This document shows, piece by piece, positions 15,149 through 22,799 of a stretch of DNA of 64,000 nucleotides (the first letter of the stretch is position 1; each line of letters opens with the position of its first letter). The notes under the pieces are model-generated. The model did no database searches. It was not told the DNA's origin and saw nothing but the letters and a program-made list of their open reading frames with translations. The stretch is from Chloroflexota bacterium (GTDB lineage: Bacteria; Chloroflexota; UBA11872), in assembly GCA_022821645.1 (NCBI GenBank), contig JAJEDE010000024.1:1-64000 (forward strand). Reading direction: 5' to 3'. Position numbers and translations under genes: made by a program.

Positions 15149-15445
15149 ATGGCCACGACACAGACGCGTCCATGGGACGCGGCGGATCACCTGGAAAGCA
15201 ACGAGGACATCGTTGCCTACCTCGAGGCGGCCTTCGAGGACGGCGATCCGGCGGTGATCGCAGCCGCTCTTGGCGACATTGCCCGGGCGCGCGGCATGAC
15301 GAAGGTCGCCACGGACGCCGGTCTGGGGCGTGAGAGCCTTTACAAGGCCCTCTCTCCCAACGGCAACCCGGAGTTGGCCACCGTGCTCAAGGTCATGCAG
15401 GCGTTGGGGTTGGGGCTGCGGGTGGCGGCTGTGAAGGCGCAGTAG
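15149..15445 (+). CDS. HigA-type antitoxin
   Basis: 98 residues with AGGAGGATTAAGGC before the ATG. The sequence DAADHLESNEDIVAYLEAAF and ALGDIARARGMTKVATDAGL with GRESLYKALSPNGNPELATV is the addiction-module antidote type that pairs with the toxin just upstream. The HTH should bind the palindrome at 14818-14833 and shut down the operon. Confidence 0.9.
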   Translation: MATTQTRPWDAADHLESNEDIVAYLEAAFEDGDPAVIAAALGDIARARGMTKVATDAGLGRESLYKALSPNGNPELATVLKVMQALGLGLRVAAVKAQ

Positions 15446-15555
15446 CAGCGATCTTGTCGCTATCGGTCCCGCGTGTTTCCTGGCGGGACACAGCAACCAC
15501 CTGTGCGCAAGAGTGGCCATCCGACCGCGCTGACACCTCGTGCTGGCAGTCGGGT

Positions 15556-15571
15556 GTATCATTTTTGATAC
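15556..15571 (+). promoter_or_regulatory. operator-like palindrome
   Basis: GTATCA-TTTT-TGATAC, a perfect 6-bp inverted repeat 59 bp upstream of the HTH gene at 15630. Its GTATC half-site echoes the operator of the preceding operon (GTATCCC). It may be the autoregulatory site of the HTH/HicB unit. I could not define a convincing -35/-10 pair around it. Confidence 0.5.
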
Positions 15572-15629
15572 CCTTGGCCGCCGCAGCGAACATTCTCTTG
15601 AGTCGCGAACGCGGCTGGGAGGCCGCACG

Positions 15630-15932
15630 ATGACGAATGCATCCAATCCTCACGAGGGATCGACGCTCGACGGCCTGCTGGAAGCGGACGGCACTCTAGC
15701 CGAGGCGGAGGCGGCGGCGGTGAAGCGGGTTCTGGCGTGGCAGATCAGCCAGACGATGGCCGACGCGCAGCTGAGCAAAGCCGAGATGGCGCGGCGCATG
15801 CACACCAGCCGGGCCGCGCTGGATCGTCTGCTCGATCCCGACAACCCGTCGGTCACCCTGCTCACGCTGCAGAAGGCGGCCGCCGCGCTGGGCAAGCGGC
15901 TCAAGGTGGAATTGGTTGGGGCCGCCTCGTGA
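15630..15932 (+). CDS. XRE-type HTH antitoxin-like protein
   Basis: 100 residues from the ATG at 15630, which has GGGAGG upstream. HTH: AWQISQTMADAQLSKAEMAR, RMHTSRAALDRLLDP, NPSVTLLTLQKAAAALGKRL. The pattern is that of XRE proteins found with RelE/HicB genes. Its stop overlaps the GTG of the HicB-like reading frame (GTGA), showing they were once translated together. Confidence 0.8.
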   Translation: MTNASNPHEGSTLDGLLEADGTLAEAEAAAVKRVLAWQISQTMADAQLSKAEMARRMHTSRAALDRLLDPDNPSVTLLTLQKAAAALGKRLKVELVGAAS

Positions 15933-16176
15933 CGACGGTTGTCGGCGAAGCGGGCGATGGAGCGCTGAAGCTAGACGTGGTCTTTGAGGCCGACGAAGAT
16001 GGTTGGACGGTGTCGAGTTGTCCCACGCTGCCGGGGTGTCACAGCCAGGGCGGACGAAGGACGAGGCGCTGGCGAATATCCGGGAGGCCGTTGAAGGCCA
16101 TCTGGAGAGTACGGTCCCTCAATTCAACGCCGCATCCGCCGCATTCAGGTTTGAAGCCTCGGACCGGTCAACGTAG
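15929..16176 (+). pseudogene. HicB-like antitoxin, frameshifted
   Basis: Starts at a GTG overlapping the previous stop. The first half encodes the HicB core (LKLDVVFEADEDGWTVSSCP, LPGCHSQG). At about 16050 the frame slips; in the next frame the rest continues TKDEALANIREAVEGHLES and ends at 16174-16176. One nucleotide change would restore a protein of about 82 residues. No HicA gene is beside it. A sequencing indel is possible. Confidence 0.7.
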
Positions 16177-16309
16177 CAGCTTGCGTTCCTGACGCCGGTT
16201 CCTGTCAGCCACTTCATCCATGTACCAGTCCTAAGGCTCTAGATGGAAGACGAGTTCAGGTGCGACCCAGCTCCAGCAACTCCCTATTCTTCCGCTGTGT
16301 TCCCTTCGG

Positions 16310-17182
16310 TCAATTCCCTGACCGACTCTCCTTCAATTCTGAGAGCTCCGCGATTCTTGAGTCGATAGCGGCAAGAATCGCCGGAGGAATCCCGCTGGTT
16401 CTATTCAAGTGCTGACTCAAGAGCTCCACTTCGTCGTAAGACGCAAAGCAATCGACCTTTCCTCGCAGATAGGGGGAAAGATACCGAATCGACGGAGGAA
16501 CGCCCTTGGCCACCGAGAACTGATACACGTATTTGAGGCTGTCTTTCAGATATCCAACCACAGGTAGAAAGTCGGCATCTCCGCTAACCAAGATTGCCGC
16601 ATCGTAGTGGGACATCTTAGCGATCATGTCAACAGCTATGCCCGTATCAACACCCTTTTCACCGACTTGAACTCCCAGGTACCTGATCTCTCCGTTTTGG
16701 AACTGCTCAATTCGGTGCGCTCGCAAGGGATGGACTTGATACTGACCCACGTATCTGAATTCTAGAAAGTCTGTGTGCCTTTGGATGTTCTCGAACACAT
16801 TCTCCCGCAGTCTCTCAAAGTAATTTCGTTCGCCTGTGTACCAGCTATGAGCCAAATCAATAACCTTCTGAGTTGTAAGTCCTCTAATCTCAGGATGCCG
16901 GCTTACTACCCGTTGGGCCAACTTTACTCGTTGTGCCTCAGAAGAGATCCAAGGGGAAATGCTCGCAGCGTTATACCAGTGAACTCGGATGAGTTGATGT
17001 TGCCACCCTGTAGTTTGGTCGAATCTAGCGATCACTCCGTCGTAGAAGCTCTTCCAGTCGAAGTGGCGCTCTTCGAGCCTGTATCTTCGGGTATCAGTGG
17101 GAGAACCCGATGAAAACGAAAAGCTCCGTAGGTTTGCTCGAAAATTAGCCCCGTCAACGAACACCGCCGTCTTTAGGGGCAC
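16310..17182 (-). CDS. NYN-domain (LabA/DUF88-like) endonuclease
   Basis: 290 residues from a GTG at 17182 with AGGAAGG 8 nt upstream; longer starts would place a terminator hairpin inside the gene. The NYN (PIN-like) fold is clear: TAVFVDGANF opens with the catalytic Asp, KGVDTGIAVDMIAKMSHYDA has the second acidic pair, and AILVSGDADFLPVVGYLKD the third. NYN proteins are Mg-dependent RNases. Base composition is visibly lower in GC than its neighbours and codon use differs, so recent transfer is likely. It is flanked by antitoxin genes but not by an obvious partner. Confidence 0.85.
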   Translation of the reverse strand: MPLKTAVFVDGANFRANLRSFSFSSGSPTDTRRYRLEERHFDWKSFYDGVIARFDQTTGWQHQLIRVHWYNAASISPWISSEAQRVKLAQRVVSRHPEIRGLTTQKVIDLAHSWYTGERNYFERLRENVFENIQRHTDFLEFRYVGQYQVHPLRAHRIEQFQNGEIRYLGVQVGEKGVDTGIAVDMIAKMSHYDAAILVSGDADFLPVVGYLKDSLKYVYQFSVAKGVPPSIRYLSPYLRGKVDCFASYDEVELLSQHLNRTSGIPPAILAAIDSRIAELSELKESRSGN

Positions 17183-17199
17183 GCGCGTGGCCTTCCTAG

Positions 17200-17230
17200 A
17201 GAAACAAAAGAAGGGGGCCATTAGGCCCCC
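17200..17230 (-). terminator. rho-independent terminator (minus strand)
   Basis: On the minus strand GGGGGCC-TAAT-GGCCCCC (17230-17213) is followed by TTCTTTTGTTT. A strong 7-bp GC stem with a T-rich tail, placed upstream of the NYN gene and downstream of the RHH antitoxin. It also shows that the NYN start must lie at or below 17182. Confidence 0.75.
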
Positions 17231-17477
17231 AAGCTCCCATGATGGGATGTTCAATTGCGCGGCGTGTTGTGGAGCCGCAGGCACAAATAGTAGATGAGCA
17301 GGACAGTCCAGTCAAGCGGTTGACGGGTAACCAGCCGGAGACTCGGGGGCGTGCATCCCGGCCACTGCGACAGTGCCCAGGCCCTGGACCACGGAGCATT
17401 CGGATCCGATTCGACCGTTCACTGGCTCAGTAACTCCTGAGGGTAGGCAGGCGTACCCTCCCGCGGACCCAGGTTGT

Positions 17478-17702
17478 TCAAGACAGGTATTTACGGGCGA
17501 GTGCTTTGTAGCGCGGGTCGTTGCGGTTGGCGGGGCGGAAACGGCCGCGCCAGCGGGCGGCGAACGATGGGCCATCGGCACCAAGGGATTCTCGAAGTAC
17601 CGATTCGATCAGCGCTGAGAGCGACAGCCCGCGCGAGCGCGCCAAGCGCTCGGCCTTGGAAGCCAGGGCATCGTCCAGGGTGATTGTCAGTTTGCGCTTC
17701 AT
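17478..17702 (-). CDS. ribbon-helix-helix antitoxin-like protein (DUF6364-type)
   Basis: 74 residues: KRKLTITLDDALASKAERLA is the RHH strand and first helix, GLSLSALIESVLRESLG the second helix; the tail RWRGRFRPANRNDPRYKALA resembles the toxin-binding end of antitoxins that normally precede a PIN gene. No PIN gene follows; instead there are 250 bp without a gene and then the terminator. It appears to be an orphan. Confidence 0.75.
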   Translation of the reverse strand: MKRKLTITLDDALASKAERLARSRGLSLSALIESVLRESLGADGPSFAARWRGRFRPANRNDPRYKALARKYLS

Positions 17703-17767
17703 GGCGGGCCGGTGGTCTTGGAGCTAGCAGTCGTGGCCGTGGCTCCCAGTCTAGGCAGGTCCGGCCG

Positions 17768-20575
17768 CTAGCCCACTTCGACGGTGCTGGCCTGGGTGGT
17801 GTGGGTGACTCGGATGATGTTGTCGATGTGGCGTTCGAAGGTGTCGTCGTGGGAGATGACGACGAGCTGGCTGAAGCCGCGGACGGCGAGGATTTGCTGG
17901 GCCAGGTTTTCGCGGCGTTCGGCGTCCAGGTGCTGGGTGGGTTCGTCGAAGAAGGCGATGTCCAGGTTCAGCAGGTCGCGGAGCAGGGCCAGGCGGACGG
18001 CCAGGGCGGCGGCCATCTGCTCGCCGCCGGAGAGCTGGCCGAAGCGGCGTTCCAGTCCTGACCGGCCCAGCACGATGTCGTAGTCGGCCGCCCAGCGCAG
18101 GCGTCCGCCGGGGGCGCCCATGATGTCGCTGTAGATCTCGTCGGCGCTGTCGGAGACGCTGGCCAGCAGGATCTCCGTGACCCGGGGCCCGGCCTGGCGC
18201 AGCAGGCGGCGGATGAACTCGGTGCGGTCCTCGAACCGCGTGACGCGGACGATGCCGGCCTGCGCGGATTCCAGGTCCGCGCGCACCTGGCGGAGGGCTT
18301 CCACGTCGGAGGTGAGGCGTTCCACATCGGCCTGCATGCGGGCCGCACGTTCAGCCAGCTGGCGGGCGAGGCCCAGGGCGGCGTCTCGGGCTTGGCGAGC
18401 CTTCAGTAGCGCCTTCGAGTCGAACTCGGCTCGTGCTGATGTCAAGTCCGATTGCGCGGTGGTCAGGTCCAATTCAGCCTGCGCGTCAGCCTCGCCGGCC
18501 GATTCAAGCTCGGCGATTCGGGACTGAAGCTGCCCGGCCACGACTTCGTGCTGAAGGAAGCGGGTATGCGCCTCGGCGTTGTCGTCCAGGGCCGATCGCG
18601 CGTCAGCCAGGGTTTTCAGGTCGTCGCGAAGGGCCTCTAGTTCGGCCTCAGTCTGATGTAGCGCACTCGCGGATGCGGCCGCGCGGTTGCGGGCGACGGC
18701 CAGGAGCTCGGTACCGGCGGCGCTTGACGCCGGCTCCCTCGTGGACGCCAGTTCAGCCAGCGCATTCGCGGCGCGCCGAGCCGACGGCGCCAGCACTTCC
18801 CAAGCACTTGAGGCGGGAGGCTGGCCGTCCGCCAACGCGGCGAGTTCGCCCGCATTCCGAGTGTCCAGCGCGTCCAGCAGCGCGGTGGCGGCGGCGATGT
18901 CGACGTCGGCCGAATCCAGGTTGCGGTGCAGCACGGCCTGGCGTTCGCGGGCGACGGCGGCCTGGCGGGCCTCGGTTTCGGCATGCTCCGCCGCGGCGAC
19001 CGCGCGTTCCGCGTCGGCGATGGCTGCCTGAAGATCCGCAAGCGTGCGTTCGCGTTCGGTCGCCTGCCGGCGGAAGACGCCGGCCACGTCGGGGATGGTT
19101 TCCAGGTTGCGGCAGACGTCCATGAAGAACGGGCAGGTGCGGGTGTCGGTGAGCAGGCGCTGGGCGTGGCGGTCAGCTTCCAGCAGCGCTTCAACGGTGG
19201 CTCGCTCCCGGCGCCGCCGCTCCAGCAACGTTCGGCGGTCAGGCAGTTCGGCGGCGACCTCGGCGCGAGCCTCCAATTGCCTGAGTCTCCGGCGTCCCTG
19301 GTCGTAGGCCTGCACCACGGTTTCGCGTTCGCGCATCCAGCGGGTGTGCAGGGCGCGCGTGTCTTCGCAGGCCTGGCGGAACGAGGTTTCGGCGCTGGCC
19401 TTGCGCTCGCGCGCCTTCTCGACCGCATGCCGGAAGGCGGTCCGCACCTGGCGGAATCGCGCTTCCGGGTCCCCATCGGGCTCGACTTCGGCCACGGCCA
19501 GGGCCGCGGGCTTTCCAACTTCCCGGCAGGTTTCCGCCAGGTCGTCCCGGGCCCGGTCCAGGTGGGCGGCCCGACGAGCGCGTTCCAGGTGCAGGTCGCG
19601 CGCTCGGAGCTCGACGGGCTGGAGGTCCGCGGCCCGCGCCTGCGCCGATTGATATGCCACGTGGGCCAGCCGAGTCTCGGCAAACACAGTCGCCGCGCGA
19701 CGAGCCTCCCGCACGGCCGCGTTGGTACGCGCGTGCTGCGCCGCCGCCTGCCGGCGACGATCGACGGCGGCCGCGTGCGCCCGCTCGGCGGCTTCAACGG
19801 TCTCGCGCCGCGCGTCCTGCGCCGCCAGATCCGCGGTCGCGGCTTTCAGCTGGACGGCCGCCTGTCGCTCCGCCGCGTGAGTCTGTTCAAGTGCCTGCCG
19901 CGCCGCGGACAGGCGAGCCAGCAGTTCCGGTTCGGCGGCGAGACGGCCTTCCAGGTTGGATGCGGTGACCTGGAGCTCGTGGCGGGCAGTCGCGTAGTGC
20001 TGCGTCAGGCGGCGCAGGAGGTCGGCGGCCTGCTGGTACTCGGCGGTGCGCAGGATGGGGTCGAAGCGGGCCTTGCGCAGGCGGGGGGAGTCCAGGAAAT
20101 CGGCGGTGAGGCGGCCCTGGGGCACGCCGACGACGTGTTCGAAGACATCGGCGGGACTGCTGAGGCCCTCCACGCCCAGCTGGCCGGCCAGCCAGGCTTC
20201 CAGTTCGGCGGCCGGCTGGTCGATGGAGCGGTTCAGCTCGACGTCGAAGAGCGAAACGGTCGTGGCGGCGTTGTCGGCCAGCTTGCCGGTGGCGCGCGAG
20301 CGGGGGCGGCGCATGGTGCGTTCCACGCGGTAGACGCGGCCGTCGCGCGGCGAGGTGAATTCCACCTGGACGGCGGCTTCCGTCGTGCCGTGGCGCATGA
20401 AGCGCACCTGCGGCCGGTGCGGCATGAAGCCGAACAGGCCGTAGCCGATGGCCTCCAGCAGGGTGGTCTTGCCGGCGCCGTTGGGGCCGACGACGGCGGT
20501 GAGGCCGGGTTGGAACCTGACCGTGGCCTCGACAAAGCTCTTGACGTTGCGGAGCGCGACCTCGTGTACGAACAC
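17768..20575 (-). CDS. sbcC: SbcC/Rad50-type SMC ATPase
   Basis: 935 residues. ATPase head: Walker A GPNGAGKTT (30-38), signature QLSGGEQMAAALAVRLALL and Walker B with D-loop IAFFDEPTQHLDAERRE near the C-terminus. Between lie two long Ala/Arg/Glu-rich coiled-coil arms. At the hinge the expected CxxC zinc hook is replaced by TCPFFMDVC, a CX6C spacing. With SbcD it forms the complex that opens DNA hairpins and trims double-strand ends. The GTG start lies 1 nt after the sbcD stop, so the genes are coupled. Confidence 0.92.
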   Translation of the reverse strand: MFVHEVALRNVKSFVEATVRFQPGLTAVVGPNGAGKTTLLEAIGYGLFGFMPHRPQVRFMRHGTTEAAVQVEFTSPRDGRVYRVERTMRRPRSRATGKLADNAATTVSLFDVELNRSIDQPAAELEAWLAGQLGVEGLSSPADVFEHVVGVPQGRLTADFLDSPRLRKARFDPILRTAEYQQAADLLRRLTQHYATARHELQVTASNLEGRLAAEPELLARLSAARQALEQTHAAERQAAVQLKAATADLAAQDARRETVEAAERAHAAAVDRRRQAAAQHARTNAAVREARRAATVFAETRLAHVAYQSAQARAADLQPVELRARDLHLERARRAAHLDRARDDLAETCREVGKPAALAVAEVEPDGDPEARFRQVRTAFRHAVEKARERKASAETSFRQACEDTRALHTRWMRERETVVQAYDQGRRRLRQLEARAEVAAELPDRRTLLERRRRERATVEALLEADRHAQRLLTDTRTCPFFMDVCRNLETIPDVAGVFRRQATERERTLADLQAAIADAERAVAAAEHAETEARQAAVARERQAVLHRNLDSADVDIAAATALLDALDTRNAGELAALADGQPPASSAWEVLAPSARRAANALAELASTREPASSAAGTELLAVARNRAAASASALHQTEAELEALRDDLKTLADARSALDDNAEAHTRFLQHEVVAGQLQSRIAELESAGEADAQAELDLTTAQSDLTSARAEFDSKALLKARQARDAALGLARQLAERAARMQADVERLTSDVEALRQVRADLESAQAGIVRVTRFEDRTEFIRRLLRQAGPRVTEILLASVSDSADEIYSDIMGAPGGRLRWAADYDIVLGRSGLERRFGQLSGGEQMAAALAVRLALLRDLLNLDIAFFDEPTQHLDAERRENLAQQILAVRGFSQLVVISHDDTFERHIDNIIRVTHTTQASTVEVG

Positions 20576-20576
20576 G

Positions 20577-21872
20577 TCAGCCGAGCCGCCGTTCCAGGTG
20601 TTGGGCCAGCGCCTCCGGCGATTGGCCTTCCAGGGCCGCGGCCTTCAGGTCCAGCGCGGCGGCGGTGAGCGCCTCGGCCTCGTCGGCGTGCGGCGATTCC
20701 CTGATCAGTTGCTCCAGCACCTCGCGTTCGATGGCGCGCACGTTGGTTCCGTAGCGGGCGGCGGCGCTTCGGCGCCGGTCACCGGCCAGTTGCAGGGTTA
20801 CGCGCACGTGCAAGGGCTGGAAGGCCGCGTGCACGATTTGGGCCAGGCGTTCGGTGTCCAGGTGGATGCGCTCGAAGCGCAGGCGGCCGGTCAGCCGCAG
20901 CTCGATTACCGGCGGTTCGTTGAATAGTTCGAGGCGGCCCGACACGTCTTGCTGGACCTGTGAGCAGAGTTGGTCGAAGTCGGCGGCCTCGCTGGCATCG
21001 ACGCTCCAGCGCCGGAACGGGCGACGGGTGATGACGTCGTCCCTGAAGCGAGCGTCAATCTCGGCCTTTTGGCCGGGGCGAATGGTCACGTCGTAGAGGC
21101 CCCTGGCCCGGCCTTCGCCCTCGCTGGGCTCGCCGATCAGGCCTTCCAGGATGTTGTGGGCTTCGAGCGCGCCGGGGTTGAAGATCCAGGGGTTGCGCTG
21201 GGGCAGGTGGTATTCGTAGTGCACGTGGCCCAGGGCCAGGTAGTCGGTGTAGGCGCGGATTGGGGCGAGGTCATCGAGCGTCACCCCGCCCACGCCCAGG
21301 TGGACAGCTTCGTCCACGCCGGTGTGCAGGAGGCCAATCACGGCGCGCTGGCCGCCGGCGGGCACGGCGGAAAGCGACGCGCCGATTTCAGGGAGATGCG
21401 CCGCCAACCGCGCGCCCAGGTACTCCACGCCGAAGACGCGGGCGGCGCCGATGTCGGTGTAGGCGCCGAAGCCGCGCTCGCTGGTCCAGGGCCGGGCCTG
21501 CAGCTCGCCGGTGAGCGGGTCGAACTGTCGGAGCAGGCGCAGGCGGCCGTGGCGGCTCAACTGCCAGAGCCAGGAGCGCTCGCCGCGCCGGAACCAGCGC
21601 TCGTGGTTGCCCTCGTTGGCGACGACCGGGATACCGGCGCGGGCCAGGCGCTCCAGGGCGATGTCGGCGGCGGCGTAGGTGGACGGCTCGATGGACTTGG
21701 AGTCGAAGAGGTCGCCGGCGATGACCACGAAGTCCGGCGCGACGCGCAGGCAGTAGGCCACCGCGTCGTCGAAGGCTCGGACGAAGTCGGCGGCGCGCTC
21801 GGACAGCCCGTACTGGCGGAAGCCCAGGTGGACGTCCGCGAAGTGGACGAAGCGGATCGAGGCGTCGCTCAT
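20577..21872 (-). CDS. sbcD: SbcD/Mre11-type nuclease
   Basis: 431 residues. All metallophosphoesterase motifs are present in order: FADVHLG, VIAGDLFDSK, VANEGNHE, LLHTG and GHVHYEYHLPQR. This is the catalytic subunit that, with SbcC, has ATP-dependent double-strand exonuclease and single-strand endonuclease activity. The C-terminal part carries the SbcC-binding and capping domains. It is the first gene of the pair. Confidence 0.93.
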   Translation of the reverse strand: MSDASIRFVHFADVHLGFRQYGLSERAADFVRAFDDAVAYCLRVAPDFVVIAGDLFDSKSIEPSTYAAADIALERLARAGIPVVANEGNHERWFRRGERSWLWQLSRHGRLRLLRQFDPLTGELQARPWTSERGFGAYTDIGAARVFGVEYLGARLAAHLPEIGASLSAVPAGGQRAVIGLLHTGVDEAVHLGVGGVTLDDLAPIRAYTDYLALGHVHYEYHLPQRNPWIFNPGALEAHNILEGLIGEPSEGEGRARGLYDVTIRPGQKAEIDARFRDDVITRRPFRRWSVDASEAADFDQLCSQVQQDVSGRLELFNEPPVIELRLTGRLRFERIHLDTERLAQIVHAAFQPLHVRVTLQLAGDRRRSAAARYGTNVRAIEREVLEQLIRESPHADEAEALTAAALDLKAAALEGQSPEALAQHLERRLG

Positions 21873-21976
21873 GGCTGGCAGTTGGGCAGGTTCGGAGGGA
21901 CGCCAAGGATACCAAACAAAATACGAACAGGCAGGCGGACGTATGCTCGCCCCGATTGCGTCCGAGGACCGCTCCC

Positions 21977-22759
21977 ATGCAACTGACGCTGCGCTACCAG
22001 GCGATGCACAGCACCGGCCCCGCCGACAATGTGGAGGCCAACATCGTCCCCACCGAACTGCGGGCCGACCTGGACCCGGCGGAGACGGCCCTGATCCTGG
22101 TGGATACCTGGGGCGAGCATCCGATCGCGACCCACCGCGCGCGTACCAGCGACATCACGGTGCAGCGTATCCGGCCGGTGCTGGACGCCGCGCGGGCGGC
22201 GGGAATCACGCCGATCTACGCGCCGTCGCCGGCCATTGCGGCCACCTATCCGCAGTGGACGCGCTGGGCCAGCGTGGAGGACTTGCATCCGTCGCCCGAG
22301 CCCGACGACGGCTGGCCGCCGCCGGCCTACCGCGCCCTGGCCGGACCGTACGAGTCACTACGGCGCGCGCCGGGCGAACTGCCGCCGGACAGCGCGGGCA
22401 AGCCGCCCGAGCGCTGGCACCGCTTCCGCACCATTCACCAGGCGGTCGCGCCCGAGCCTGACGACATCGTGATCGCCACCGGCGACCAGTTGCAGCGGGC
22501 GCTTCGCGACCTCCGGCTGGTGCACCTGATTTACGTGGGGTTTGCGACGAACATCTGCGTGCGGTTCCGCGACTACGGGATGCACGCGATGCGCGACCGC
22601 GGCTATGCGCCCATCCTGCTGCGCGACTGCACCAGCGGGATCGAGACGCGCGAGACCTATGACGGCCTGCAGATCACCAGCGCCGTGCTGCACGACCTGG
22701 AACGGTGGGTGTTCACGGCCGACTCGCAGGACTTTGTCGCGGCCTGTCAGCGCGGCTGA
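21977..22759 (+). CDS. isochorismatase-family cysteine hydrolase
   Basis: 260 residues from the ATG at 21977. Pattern: TALILVDTWGEH with the catalytic Asp, a Lys-containing loop further on (KPPERWHRF is a candidate), and VGFATNICVRFRDYGMHAMR with the nucleophilic Cys, followed by LLRDCTSGIETRETYDGLQI. Family members hydrolyse amides or vinyl ethers (nicotinamidase, biuret and N-carbamoyl hydrolases and others). A long insertion around the Lys region makes the substrate unpredictable. The gene is single and convergent with the next. Confidence 0.82.
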   Translation: MQLTLRYQAMHSTGPADNVEANIVPTELRADLDPAETALILVDTWGEHPIATHRARTSDITVQRIRPVLDAARAAGITPIYAPSPAIAATYPQWTRWASVEDLHPSPEPDDGWPPPAYRALAGPYESLRRAPGELPPDSAGKPPERWHRFRTIHQAVAPEPDDIVIATGDQLQRALRDLRLVHLIYVGFATNICVRFRDYGMHAMRDRGYAPILLRDCTSGIETRETYDGLQITSAVLHDLERWVFTADSQDFVAACQRG

Positions 22760-22799
22760 TCCCGACTGATCGGGCCGCCTCTGAGCGCTCGGCTGCCGC

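Noticed and set aside
17231-17477. possible tRNA or tmRNA-like sequence
   Set aside because: A GATTCGACC piece suggested a T-loop but no acceptor stem or cloverleaf could be drawn. No tRNA or rRNA was found in the window.
18926-20668. 580-residue open frame on the plus strand
   Set aside because: Antisense shadow of sbcC, whose motifs are complete.
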